This document shows, piece by piece, positions 33,837 to 40,663 of a stretch of 40,754 nucleotides of DNA. Under the pieces are notes generated by a model. That model had not been told where the DNA came from and ran no database searches. It saw only the letters and a list, made by a program, of their open reading frames with translations. Made by a program: the position numbers and the translations under genes. Within the stretch, counting starts at the first letter, position 1; every line of letters starts with the position of its first letter. The stretch comes from Haloarcula amylolytica JCM 13557 (lineage in GTDB: Archaea > Halobacteriota > Halobacteria > Halobacteriales > Haloarculaceae), in NCBI RefSeq assembly GCF_000336615.1, contig NZ_AOLW01000012.1, positions 1-40,754 on the forward strand. The letters are read 5' to 3'.

Positions 33837-35171
33837 TCAGTAGCCGTTCTCATCGAGAATCGATTCGATCTGTGACTCGGCCTCGGTCATCGCCTCCTCG
33901 ACGGTCATGTCGTCGACGAGCGCGGCGTTCAGCGGCTGCCCCTGTGCGGTCTCGATCTCGCTCCACAGCGGCGTCCGGGGCCGCGGTTTCGCGTTCTGGA
34001 GGCTACCGTACAGGGCCTCGAACCACGGCTGGGCGTCCATGTTTTCCTCAAACGTGTCGTGTCGGAACGGCACGCCACCGAGGTCGACGTACTGCTCTTG
34101 GGCCTGCTTCGAGACAAACGACTGGAGCACGTCGCCGGCGGCGCTTTTCGTCTCCGCATCGGCGTAACTGTTGATGCCGAGCAACCAGTTCCCCTGAACA
34201 GGGGCCGCCCGCTTCTCACCCTCCGGAATCGGCAGGAACGTGATGTTCTCGTACTCAGTTGCCTTATCCTCGTTCAACAGGAGCGAGGTCCCGGAGGGCC
34301 ACTGTGGGGCCGCAGCGATACTTCCGTCAGCCAGTCCCGAGAGCACCTGACTGTTATCAAAGGAGGCGACCCCGTCTGGGCTGATAGAACCGAGATCGTT
34401 GACGAAGAAAGAGGCTGCCTCGACGCCGCTGTCGTCGGCCCAGTCGTAGCCCCAGTTCTCGTCAAACATATTCCCAGCCATGCTCATGCCGACGCTGAAA
34501 TACGAGGACATGATCGGGTTCCCGCTCTTGCCGCGCATGGCGTACCCTTCCGCACCGTCGACCTGCTCAGATATTTTCTGTCCAGCGCGGAAGACGTCCT
34601 CCCACGTCTCGGGCAGATCCTCGCCGACCTCCGAGTACAACCGCTCGTTAACGACGAAGATGTGTGAGTTCCCGACCGCACACAGCGCTTTCAGTTCCGG
34701 TTCAGCGTCCTGTGCGTTCGGCGGGACTGCCTCACCGGGCGTCGGCCAAGTCCCGATGTCGAGGGTCTGCTGGATGATCTGGCTGGTCGGCAGCGAGTCG
34801 ACGTGGTCCCGGATCGGCGCGAGATGCCGCGCGAACTGTGGCATCCACGGATCGTCCATGGCGACGATGTCGTAAGTCGCCTTCTCGCTTTGAAACATCG
34901 TCGAGAGTTTTTCAAAGAGGTTCGCGTTCGGGAGAATCGTCGTCTCCGTCGTCACGCCGACTTCCGATTCGACGTGGTTCTTTAGCAATCGCTTGATCAG
35001 CTCCCCGTCACCGCTGGACACAGCGAGTGTGATCGTCTGGGTCCCCGACCCACCGCTTGAATCGCCGATACACCCCGAGAATGCCGTCGCCCCCGCCGCA
35101 CCTGCAGCGGTGATGAACCGTCGCCGCGTCTGTTGGGCCTCACCCTGCGATGTGGTGCTGTTCCGTGTCAT
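33837..35171 (-). CDS. ABC extracellular solute-binding protein (family 1, lipoprotein)
   Basis: 444 residues. RRRFITAAGAAGATAFSGC is a Tat signal with a lipobox; the Cys would be lipid-anchored. The mature part is a type-I (family 1) binding protein: ITLAVSSGDGELIKRLLKNH, TYDIVAMDDPWMPQFARHL, LCAVGNSHIFVVNERLY, and the terminal TVEEAMTEAESQIESILDE helix. ATG35171 is preferred over TTG35174 because TATATAAA at 35191-35198 lies about 24 nt upstream, so the mRNA is leaderless. Ligand unknown; PI-PLC and IMPase neighbours suggest an inositol-containing phosphate or glycoside. Confidence 0.9.
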   Translation of the reverse strand: MTRNSTTSQGEAQQTRRRFITAAGAAGATAFSGCIGDSSGGSGTQTITLAVSSGDGELIKRLLKNHVESEVGVTTETTILPNANLFEKLSTMFQSEKATYDIVAMDDPWMPQFARHLAPIRDHVDSLPTSQIIQQTLDIGTWPTPGEAVPPNAQDAEPELKALCAVGNSHIFVVNERLYSEVGEDLPETWEDVFRAGQKISEQVDGAEGYAMRGKSGNPIMSSYFSVGMSMAGNMFDENWGYDWADDSGVEAASFFVNDLGSISPDGVASFDNSQVLSGLADGSIAAAPQWPSGTSLLLNEDKATEYENITFLPIPEGEKRAAPVQGNWLLGINSYADAETKSAAGDVLQSFVSKQAQEQYVDLGGVPFRHDTFEENMDAQPWFEALYGSLQNAKPRPRTPLWSEIETAQGQPLNAALVDDMTVEEAMTEAESQIESILDENGY

Positions 35172-35190
35172 CAACCAGGAGAACTACAAG

Positions 35191-35198
35191 TATATAAA
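35191..35198 (-). promoter_or_regulatory. TATA box of the solute-binding-protein operon
   Basis: TATATAAA (read on either strand as TTTATATA) centred about 24-25 nt before ATG35171. The 50 bp upstream are extremely AT-rich (ATATTATAAGATC, CTATATATC), which leaves room for a regulator site. Confidence 0.7.
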
Positions 35199-35300
35199 AA
35201 AGATCTTATAATATTATGCTATACGTCGCTATATATCTACAAACCGGGGTATTTAAACGAACGTGGTCATGACGGCTACTAATTTTCGCCCTTCTTGCTC

Positions 35301-36098
35301 CTACCGGCCGTCCGTCTTGGGGACAGTCCCGGCCGACACCAGCGCGACGAGATCCTGATGGATGGCCTCGTTTGAGGCCAGCACCATCTCGCTGTTTTTT
35401 CCGTCAAGAGCTTTGATGCGGGTCACCTCGCCGCCGGCCTCCTCAACGATTTTGACACCTGCCGCAGTGTCCCAGACGGAGAGTTGCCGCTCGAAGAACG
35501 CGTCGAACTGCCCGGCGGCGACCATCGCTAGTTCGCCAGCCGCCGAGCCGAACCGCCTGACGCCCTGTGTCACATTGAGGATGGTGCGGAAGTGGTCGTA
35601 TTCCTGTGCCTGCATCGACGCTGTGTCGAACCCTGTCACGATAAGCGCCTCGGACAATTCAGTCGTTGCCGACAGTGACAACTGCTGGCCGTTGGCGTAT
35701 GCACCACCACCCTCGATGGCAGTGTACATCGTCTCTGAGGGGACATGATAGACAATTCCAACATCTGGTTCGCCTGCGCCCTCGAAGGCAATAGAGATGG
35801 AATAGTGGGGGATGCCATTGAGGAAGTTCGTCGTGCCATCAATCGGGTCGATGATCCAGCGCGGTTTTGTCGTGAACTCCGGCGCACTCTCTTCGGAAAC
35901 GACAGTATGGTCGGGAAACTGCCCACTCAGCTCCGCTAGTATGGTCTCTTCGACCGTACGGTCTGCCTCAGTGACTATATCGCCGTTGTGTTTCACTTGA
36001 AACTGATCGGCGGCCGGTTTGACGGACTCAAGCGTCCGGCCAGCTTTCCGCGCGGCCCGGACAGCGGCCCACAGTTGCGGGTATGTTGCATCTCGCAT
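35301..36098 (-). CDS. inositol monophosphatase family protein
   Basis: 265 residues. The IMPase signature is present in full: EADRTVEETI, VVSEES (Glu 69-70), WIIDPIDGTTNFLNGIPHYS (metal-binding DPIDGTT at 84-90) and SVWDTAAGVKIVEEAGGEV near 200. The family hydrolyses inositol-1-phosphate, fructose-1,6-bisphosphate or NADP in archaea; here the PI-PLC and ABC genes downstream on the same strand favour inositol phosphate, an inference. ATG36098 follows a TATA-like TACTAAATTGG (about 36119-36129) by about 26 nt, and a CCCGG/CCGGG dyad (36100-36114) lies between them. Confidence 0.88.
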   Translation of the reverse strand: MRDATYPQLWAAVRAARKAGRTLESVKPAADQFQVKHNGDIVTEADRTVEETILAELSGQFPDHTVVSEESAPEFTTKPRWIIDPIDGTTNFLNGIPHYSISIAFEGAGEPDVGIVYHVPSETMYTAIEGGGAYANGQQLSLSATTELSEALIVTGFDTASMQAQEYDHFRTILNVTQGVRRFGSAAGELAMVAAGQFDAFFERQLSVWDTAAGVKIVEEAGGEVTRIKALDGKNSEMVLASNEAIHQDLVALVSAGTVPKTDGR

Positions 36099-36099
36099 A

Positions 36100-36114
36100 C
36101 CCGGCTGTTCCGGG
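36100..36114. promoter_or_regulatory. CCCGG-ctgtt-CCGGG dyad at the IMPase promoter
   Basis: Perfect 5-bp arms between the TATA-like sequence (36119-36129) and ATG36098. In a leaderless gene this is the -2 to -16 position, a common place for a repressor site. The arms are short, so it may be chance. Confidence 0.4.
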
Positions 36115-36245
36115 CAATACTAAATTGGATTGCTATGAACGCTATACAGACCTCGATACCGCTCCCTACAAGGGGTGTCTTTTTACGATATCAATGCGGG
36201 TGAGAAAGTCGCCGATGCCACGGGCCAATGGAGGTTGCGCCGTGC

Positions 36246-36363
36246 TCGCATATCAGGGAGCTACTCTGGCCGCAAATATCCCGGAATCCAAATCCACCTT
36301 CCAGCAGTTATCACAAGATGGAGTCTATCAGCTCGGGCGGCTGGAGGGCATCAGCGACATGAG
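36246..36363 (+). pseudogene. Fic-family gene fragment
   Basis: Translation of 36246-36290 gives a degraded GSYSGRKYPG that parallels GEYVPFGRRPYYLP of the intact Fic protein at 39118, and from about 36299 the second frame reads FQQLSQDGVYQLGRLEGISD, matching FQQLLQDAIYQLGRLEGIGD of the intact protein at 18 residues-level alignment. The fragment covers only the Fic N-terminal region and shifts frame at about 36290. It ends at about 36363, where the sequence becomes the 5' end of a PIN-toxin frame read on the other strand. Confidence 0.7.
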
Positions 36364-36390
36364 AATGTTTGTATCGAGAAGGTACGTCAT
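36342..36390 (-). pseudogene. truncated PIN-domain toxin start (VapC-like)
   Basis: ATG36390 overlaps the antitoxin-like stop (ATGA). The frame begins MTYLLDTNILM, the canonical PIN-domain opening with its first metal-binding Asp, but after about 11 codons it enters the Fic fragment and stops. The rest of the nuclease is missing, so no functional toxin is encoded. Confidence 0.6.
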
Positions 36391-36548
36391 ATCTGTTCGC
36401 GGGCATCCCGGACCTCGGCAACAGCATCCACATCAACATCAACGGCGACTGCAACAAGAGCGTCCCCAAGTCCGAGATCCTCATCATCAGTCGGATCTAA
36501 ACGGGTAAACTCCCGAAAATCATCTGTTGTGAGACTTATATGTATCAC
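36387..36548 (-). CDS. putative VapB-like antitoxin
   Basis: 53 residues from GTG36548: HISLTTDDFREFTRLDPTDD then LGLGDALVAVAVDVDVDAVA, with a final EVRDAREQI. It has no clear DNA-binding motif. It is assigned as an antitoxin only because it precedes a PIN-type start in translational overlap. The GTG start overlaps the stop of the 102-residue gene (GTGA), so three genes are coupled. The real N-terminus is uncertain. Confidence 0.4.
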   Translation of the reverse strand: MIHISLTTDDFREFTRLDPTDDEDLGLGDALVAVAVDVDVDAVAEVRDAREQI

Positions 36549-36853
36549 TTATAGTGGCGGTTGAAAAATGCGCCGGTGACTTTGCCTGCCGATTGCCACC
36601 GGGTATTAGCTGTTCGGTGCTCATGTTCGGGGCACCACTTATCGGGGAGACGCAAACCCGCCTCTACGCCAGCCAGAGCACTGATGTCTTTGGCTCGGAT
36701 AAGAAGAACTGATTCGGTGTTCTGGTCAGTGACGAACTCGGCGAGCGTGGCCAGCGGTATCGTTTTGTCGCCGTCGATGCTATCAACCGCACGTCGATTG
36801 TGGCGTGTATGGGACACCTCATGGGTGGACTCCAGAGACGTCCCGTTTCTCAC
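36545..36853 (-). CDS. hypothetical protein in the antitoxin operon
   Basis: 102 residues from ATG36853. The front is basic and polar (SLESTHEVSHTRHNRRAVD), followed by LATLAEFVTDQNTESVLLIR and the C-terminal WCPEHEHRTANTRW, which has a Cys/His cluster. The family is not recognised. The stop overlaps the antitoxin-like start by 4 bp, so it is probably a member of the same toxin-antitoxin operon. It may start further downstream, since the first 25 residues are unlike the rest. Confidence 0.4.
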   Translation of the reverse strand: MRNGTSLESTHEVSHTRHNRRAVDSIDGDKTIPLATLAEFVTDQNTESVLLIRAKDISALAGVEAGLRLPDKWCPEHEHRTANTRWQSAGKVTGAFFNRHYK

Positions 36854-36931
36854 GGGAGCCAGTTGCTACTGAACTCTAGAGGACTTTGCAACACGACCAA
36901 CTTTTAGTGTTCTTGGACTGCCCCCGAATAT

Positions 36932-37065
36932 ATGGCTAAAGCCCTCTCTGAAACGCGTCCAGGGCGAGTGGTGGACGTTATTCTCGCCGCAGTCAGTCTA
37001 TTAGCTGTTCTAGACCACTTTAGCGTGGTTGAGGTTACTTCGACAAGCATCTACATATTCTTCTT
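36932..37065 (+). pseudogene. 5' part of a small membrane protein split by an IS element
   Basis: ATG36932 starts MAKALSETRPGRVVDVILAA and VSLLAVLDHFSVVEVTSTSI and then IYIFFF, where the insertion interrupts it. Deleting the insertion and one copy of the 8-bp duplication restores one uninterrupted 66-residue frame that continues ITPLGFLRLYVDYRYKKRPT and stops at 38134-38136. The product would have two membrane helices and a basic C-terminus. The family is not recognised. Confidence 0.85.
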
Positions 37066-38061
37066 CGCTCTTGTGAAGCACGTTGTTGATTTTCAGAGGG
37101 CGGCGTCGAGAGCATGTTTGAGCGCTTGGTCACCTGGTTTTCTGTAGAGTTCGCGGCGGAGCTGAAAGGCTCTGAGATAGGGTGTTAGCTTGTCTTTTGA
37201 CACTCCTCGGTGGGGCGAGAGCCACCGTCGCGTCAGCGATGCGTGGCTCTCGCACGTGTTGACGTGGATGTCGCCGTCAGCGTATTCTCCGTCGCCGTGG
37301 ATGACGTATTTGCGGGTGAATGCGTCGTCTTCTTCGAGCGGTTCGTACGCTCGAAATCCATCTGTATAGACGGTCAGCGACTCCTCGTCGTGGTCAGCAA
37401 GCAGGAGTCGAATGGTCGATTCGTCGGCGGATTTCGCTGGCACGACGTACCGGTGGTCCGAGCCACGATCGACCAGCGTGAACACCGGTGGTTTGTCGCC
37501 GTCGTACGATCCTCGTCCACGCGTGGCCAGGCCACGCGAGCGCGACTCCTGGTCGCGCTCGCGGCCTTTGAGGCCGGCAGAGACGTACACTTCGTCGATT
37601 TCAACTGGTCCAGACAGCGTGATAGAAGGCGCGTCGAGCGCTCTGGCAAAGCACTCGACGCGCCATCTCACCGTTCTGTACGAAAGATCGAGTTCCGCCT
37701 CAATCTGCCGAATGCTCGTGTTAAACCGTAAGAACACGTAGATCGTAAAGTACCACTCTTTCAGCGAGAGCTTCGAGTGAGCGAAGATAGTGTCGGTCTT
37801 GTCGTTGAACGTCCGACCGCAATTCTTACACAAATACCGTTGATACACTCGATAGCTGCCGTTTCTGACCGTCAGGTCAGAACGGCAGCGGGGGCACTCA
37901 ACGCCATCACGCCAGCGAACCTGTTGTAGCAGGTCCGCTGCAGCCGATTCCGACACGAACCGGCTTATTGGGAACATATCGGGCACCGCTGGCGCGGTGC
38001 CCTTGCCCTCTTCGACTTTCAGCCGCAGCTCTCCCCATCAACAATCTACTTCGCAAGAGCG
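37066..38061 (-). mobile_element. IS1595-family (ISH4-group) insertion sequence
   Basis: 996 bp. Terminal inverted repeats: CGCTCTTGTGAAGCACG at the left end and its near-complement at the right end (TCTACTTCGCAAGAGCG, 38045-38061), with TTGTTGAT inside both. Direct duplications TTCTTCTT flank it at 37058-37065 and 38062-38069. The 8-bp duplication, size and single transposase gene fit the ISH4 group. The intact transposase and clean ends suggest a recent insertion. Confidence 0.9.
37093..37986 (-). CDS. IS1595-family transposase
   Basis: 297 residues. The N-terminal zinc ribbon has CPRCRSDLTVRNGSYRVYQR followed by YLCKNCGRTF. The catalytic region of the ISXO2-type DDE fold begins with VEIDEVYVSAGLKG (first Asp), has VYTDGFRAYEPL (second Asp) and the later HVNTCESHASLTRRWLSPHRGV with the final His/Asn-type residues. 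It is the only gene of the element and looks intact. It is transcribed opposite to the disrupted host gene. Confidence 0.93.
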   Translation of the reverse strand: MPDMFPISRFVSESAAADLLQQVRWRDGVECPRCRSDLTVRNGSYRVYQRYLCKNCGRTFNDKTDTIFAHSKLSLKEWYFTIYVFLRFNTSIRQIEAELDLSYRTVRWRVECFARALDAPSITLSGPVEIDEVYVSAGLKGRERDQESRSRGLATRGRGSYDGDKPPVFTLVDRGSDHRYVVPAKSADESTIRLLLADHDEESLTVYTDGFRAYEPLEEDDAFTRKYVIHGDGEYADGDIHVNTCESHASLTRRWLSPHRGVSKDKLTPYLRAFQLRRELYRKPGDQALKHALDAAL

Positions 38062-38136
38062 TTCTTCTTTATTACTCCTCTTGGGTTTCTCCGTTTATAT
38101 GTCGATTACCGATACAAGAAGCGGCCCACAAAATAA
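38062..38136 (+). pseudogene. 3' part of the IS-split small membrane protein
   Basis: Begins with the second 8-bp duplication (TTCTTCTT) and continues the frame of 36932-37065, reading FFITPLGFLRLYVDYRYKKR then PTK and TAA at 38134-38136. The right half of the duplication makes the phase exact, which confirms the reconstruction. Confidence 0.82.
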
Positions 38137-38195
38137 ACAAACTTATTCTTCGCTTATATGACTGTGTAGACTACGCATTATCTCGCCTGAAATAG

Positions 38196-38354
38196 ATTCG
38201 TATCATTCGGGGCGCAGCCGCTTCCTCAGTCCTCGTATCAATGCTTCTCCTTGACCAGACTCTCTTGGAGACCATCGTCTCAGCAGTTGCTATTGGGTTT
38301 GGAGGCGTATTGAGTCTGGAGTTATTTGAGTACACTCAGTCGCACAACCAATAA
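38196..38354 (+). pseudogene. small membrane protein fragment with no start codon
   Basis: An open frame of 52 codons immediately after a TAG at 38193-38195: IRIIRGAAASSVLVSMLLLD then ETIVSAVAIGFGGVLSLELF, two membrane-helix-like blocks. No start codon precedes the conserved part; the codons upstream continue another frame (RLYDCVDYALSRLK). A separate ATG at 38099 (MSITDTRSGPQ) opens a frame that stops at 38161. The region is probably a gene damaged by a frameshift and a stop, or small errors in the sequence. Confidence 0.4.
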
Positions 38355-38536
38355 CCGGTGCTGAATAGTAAGAGACTGATTGCGGTGACAGGTGCACTAC
38401 CTGTACTGATCAGTAGCCGTGGATGAGCGGTAGCTGTGTATAGCCTATCATTCCCACTCAGGACTGCAGCAATAGCCAACCGACCGACACCGGGGCGAGC
38501 GTGGTACCCACATATCGATCCGCCCCGCCAGTGGGT
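38355..38536. other. short intergenic, nothing supported
   Basis: A minus-strand frame here (38336-38767) is long but has weak protein character and overlaps the homing-endonuclease remnant, so it is not called. Confidence 0.3.
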
Positions 38537-38769
38537 ATGAGCGAGTGGATCGTCGACGTTCGTGGGGGCGTCTGCCACCAGTGCGACAGCCAGTATCAGC
38601 GCCTCACACAGCACTGGTCGCGGAGCAAGCGTTTTCGTATCGTGATCTGAGTGATGCCCAGCACGAGGCGATTCAGGGCTGTCTGGTGGGTGACGGGGAT
38701 TTCGACAATCCGAACGACGGTCCGCCGGCGCTGCGGATATCCTCAATGCGGCGGCCCCAACCCTCATAG
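38537..38769 (+). pseudogene. homing-endonuclease-like gene remnant with frameshift
   Basis: ATG38537 begins MSEWIVDVRGGVCHQCDSQY and QRLTQHWSRS, a Cys-X2-Cys-containing start seen in haloarchaeal homing-endonuclease-like proteins. The frame is lost around 38630-38640 in the run GTTTT, but another frame continues with FSYRDLSDAQHEAIQGCLVG, DGDFDNPNDG, where GxLxGDG is the LAGLIDADG-like signature. Adding one base in the T-run joins them. Only the first 75 residues remain; the rest is gone. I cannot tell whether the loss is natural or an error. Confidence 0.5.
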
Positions 38770-39117
38770 GTTCGTGCCCAGCTCGGCTGGCTTGTCCGCG
38801 GGATTACTCGCGACACTACTGGACGCGGTGGCACTGCCCTGCCGCCGTCGACGCTGCTGTCTGCTGGCTGCAGCAACCGGGAGCGACCCTCTGTTGTCAG
38901 GAGTGTAGTGAGTGGTCGTAACACGAACGGAGCGACTACAGCGATTCCAGTGGTCACAACAGGTGTGACGCCAAGTCCAGTCACAAGACCTTCCTGTAGC
39001 TTGCATCCCCGGTTTGGGTTAGCGACGGTGTCCGGTTTTCCGCATATATAGAGATATCGGATACTCACTGTGCTAACCAAAATATACCACAGATATTTTT
39101 GCCTTAGCCCGAATACG
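38770..39117. other. intergenic with repeat copy B and Fic promoter
   Basis: 348 bp. Holds the repeat listed below (38816-38969) and the upstream region of the Fic gene, which is A/T-rich around 39047-39056. No complete gene. Confidence 0.45.
38816..38969. repeat. 155-bp dispersed repeat, copy B
   Basis: Pairs with 29004-29158. On the minus strand it carries the same VTPVVTTGIAVVAPFVLRP and LTTLL segment. The surrounding minus frame runs on past the repeat (CKLQEGLVTGLG before it, VDGGRAVPPRPVV after it), so copy B may be the better preserved one. Confidence 0.75.
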
Positions 39118-40281
39118 ATGACCGCAAGCAAAATGGCGGGCAACAGTCTTCCCGATGAAGCGCCTGGCGAGTATGTTCCCTTCGGACGCCGGCCATACTA
39201 TCTTCCAGATCCACTGCCACCGGCACATGCCCTCGAATTCGACGCCGACTTCCAGCAGTTGCTGCAGGACGCCATCTATCAGCTCGGGCGGCTAGAAGGG
39301 ATCGGCGACGAGACGGAAGCCAATCCGTTGCTGTACACGACAATGGTCCGTCGCGAAGCCGTCGAATCGGTCGTGCTTGAGGGTGCAGATATCGATATTG
39401 AGGACGTATTCCGGTCCCAGGAGCTCGCCGATAGCGGCACCACTCGGAAGGATGTCCAAGAAGCACTCAATTACGAGCGGACGATCACTGAAGGTGCGAC
39501 TCGGATTTCCGAGGGCGACCAGATCACACTTGGACTGTTACAGAACCTGCACGAGTTGCTGATGGCGGACGTGCGTGGTCACTGTGAATACCCTGGGGAG
39601 TTCCGTGCGAAGCCGATCAATCTCCCGGCAGCCTCGTCGTTCCAGGAACCATTCGTCCCGCCAGCACCGGACCGGATTCCGGAGCTGATGACGAATCTAA
39701 TCGAGTACTGCAACACGACCAGCGAGTACCACGACCTTGTCCAGCTTGGGCTCGTCCACTATCAGTTCGAGACCATTCACCCCTTCGAGGATGGGAACGG
39801 CCGCCTGGGACGTATCCTCATCACGTTACAGCTGATTCAGAACGGCTACCTCACACAACCGTATCTGTATCCAAGCGCGTATTTCAACCGCAACAAAATC
39901 GAGTATGCCGACCGGATGCGAACAGTCAGCGAAACGGGTGCCTGGGAGCCTTGGCTAGAGTTCTTCGTCGAGGGGATTCGCTCACAAGCTGCCGAGGCAG
40001 TCACACGAACGAACAATCTTCGGAATCTCCGTCGAGAGTACGAGCGAACCTATGGACACGAGAAAACAGCCGCCGACCGGCTGGCGATGCGCCTGTTCAA
40101 GCAGCCATACCTGACCACGAACGACGTCGCTGAGCTACTGGATGTGACCGCACAGACAGCACGGAACGCAATTCAAGAACTTGAAGCACAGGACGTCCTG
40201 ACCGAAACAACGGGGAAAGAGCGGTATCAGGAGTTCAAGGCTGTCGATATCTTTGACATTCTCGACCAGCCCCTAGAGTGA
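39118..40281 (+). CDS. Fic-domain protein (probable AMP-transferase)
   Basis: 387 residues from ATG39118. The catalytic motif HPFEDGNGRLGR is at 221-232, a full Fic HPFx[D/E]GNGRxxR. S-V-V-L-E-G at 84-89 fits the inhibitory [S/T]xxxE[G/N] pattern, so activity is probably self-repressed (class II). The C-terminal part has a winged-helix LTTNDVAELLDVTAQTARNA, as in Fic proteins with DNA-binding tails. Fic enzymes transfer AMP to target proteins. A start at 39070 would add 16 untypical residues. A broken relative lies at 36246. Confidence 0.9.
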   Translation: MTASKMAGNSLPDEAPGEYVPFGRRPYYLPDPLPPAHALEFDADFQQLLQDAIYQLGRLEGIGDETEANPLLYTTMVRREAVESVVLEGADIDIEDVFRSQELADSGTTRKDVQEALNYERTITEGATRISEGDQITLGLLQNLHELLMADVRGHCEYPGEFRAKPINLPAASSFQEPFVPPAPDRIPELMTNLIEYCNTTSEYHDLVQLGLVHYQFETIHPFEDGNGRLGRILITLQLIQNGYLTQPYLYPSAYFNRNKIEYADRMRTVSETGAWEPWLEFFVEGIRSQAAEAVTRTNNLRNLRREYERTYGHEKTAADRLAMRLFKQPYLTTNDVAELLDVTAQTARNAIQELEAQDVLTETTGKERYQEFKAVDIFDILDQPLE

Positions 40282-40417
40282 GAGCGGGGCCAAAACGAAC
40301 TAGCTTGGTCTGTATTGTGTGCTTCTCCGACATAGCTGGTAGTCAAGACGCTCTCTCTGGAACGCCTCTCACCCGGTGGAGGCTCACAAAATACGGGCGA
40401 GTTCCCTTACTGTCGGA
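40282..40417. other. convergent intergenic, nothing recognised
   Basis: 136 bp between the Fic gene and the small minus-strand gene. No T-tract or hairpin terminator was identified. Confidence 0.3.
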
Positions 40418-40663
40418 CTAGGATTGCTCTAGCGGTTCGACCCACTCGGGAGCGCAATCATGGGTCCCGCCGTAGATCGAGTGCTCGGGGTACTGGTCGT
40501 CGTCAGCCTCGACAGCGACGATCACGTTGCCGCCGGAACGCGAAATCTCTGTAACGGTTCCGACGACTACATCGAGTGGGCCGTCTCCGTCGGTCCAGTC
40601 GGCTCGAACGTGGTCGCCGCGGTCGAAGTCATACTCCTCGAAGGAAGGTGCTGTCGTACTCAT
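40418..40663 (-). CDS. small acidic hypothetical protein
   Basis: 81 residues from ATG40663 (MSTTAPSFEEYDFDRGDHVR). It has a beta-strand-rich pattern: FDRGDHVRADW, LDVVVGTVTEISRSGGNVIV and EHSIYGGTHDCAPEWVEPL. The strand-turn spacing resembles a small SH3/Tudor-like barrel, though no family is recognised. An upstream start (40690) would add nine residues of weak character. The last 60 bp of the window contain no clear signal. Confidence 0.55.
   Translation of the reverse strand: MSTTAPSFEEYDFDRGDHVRADWTDGDGPLDVVVGTVTEISRSGGNVIVAVEADDDQYPEHSIYGGTHDCAPEWVEPLEQS

Noticed and set aside
36546-36567. Resemblance of TTATAGTGGCGGTTGAAA to the arm of the 86-bp palindrome
   Set aside because: It lies inside a minus-strand coding overlap and has no partner arm nearby.
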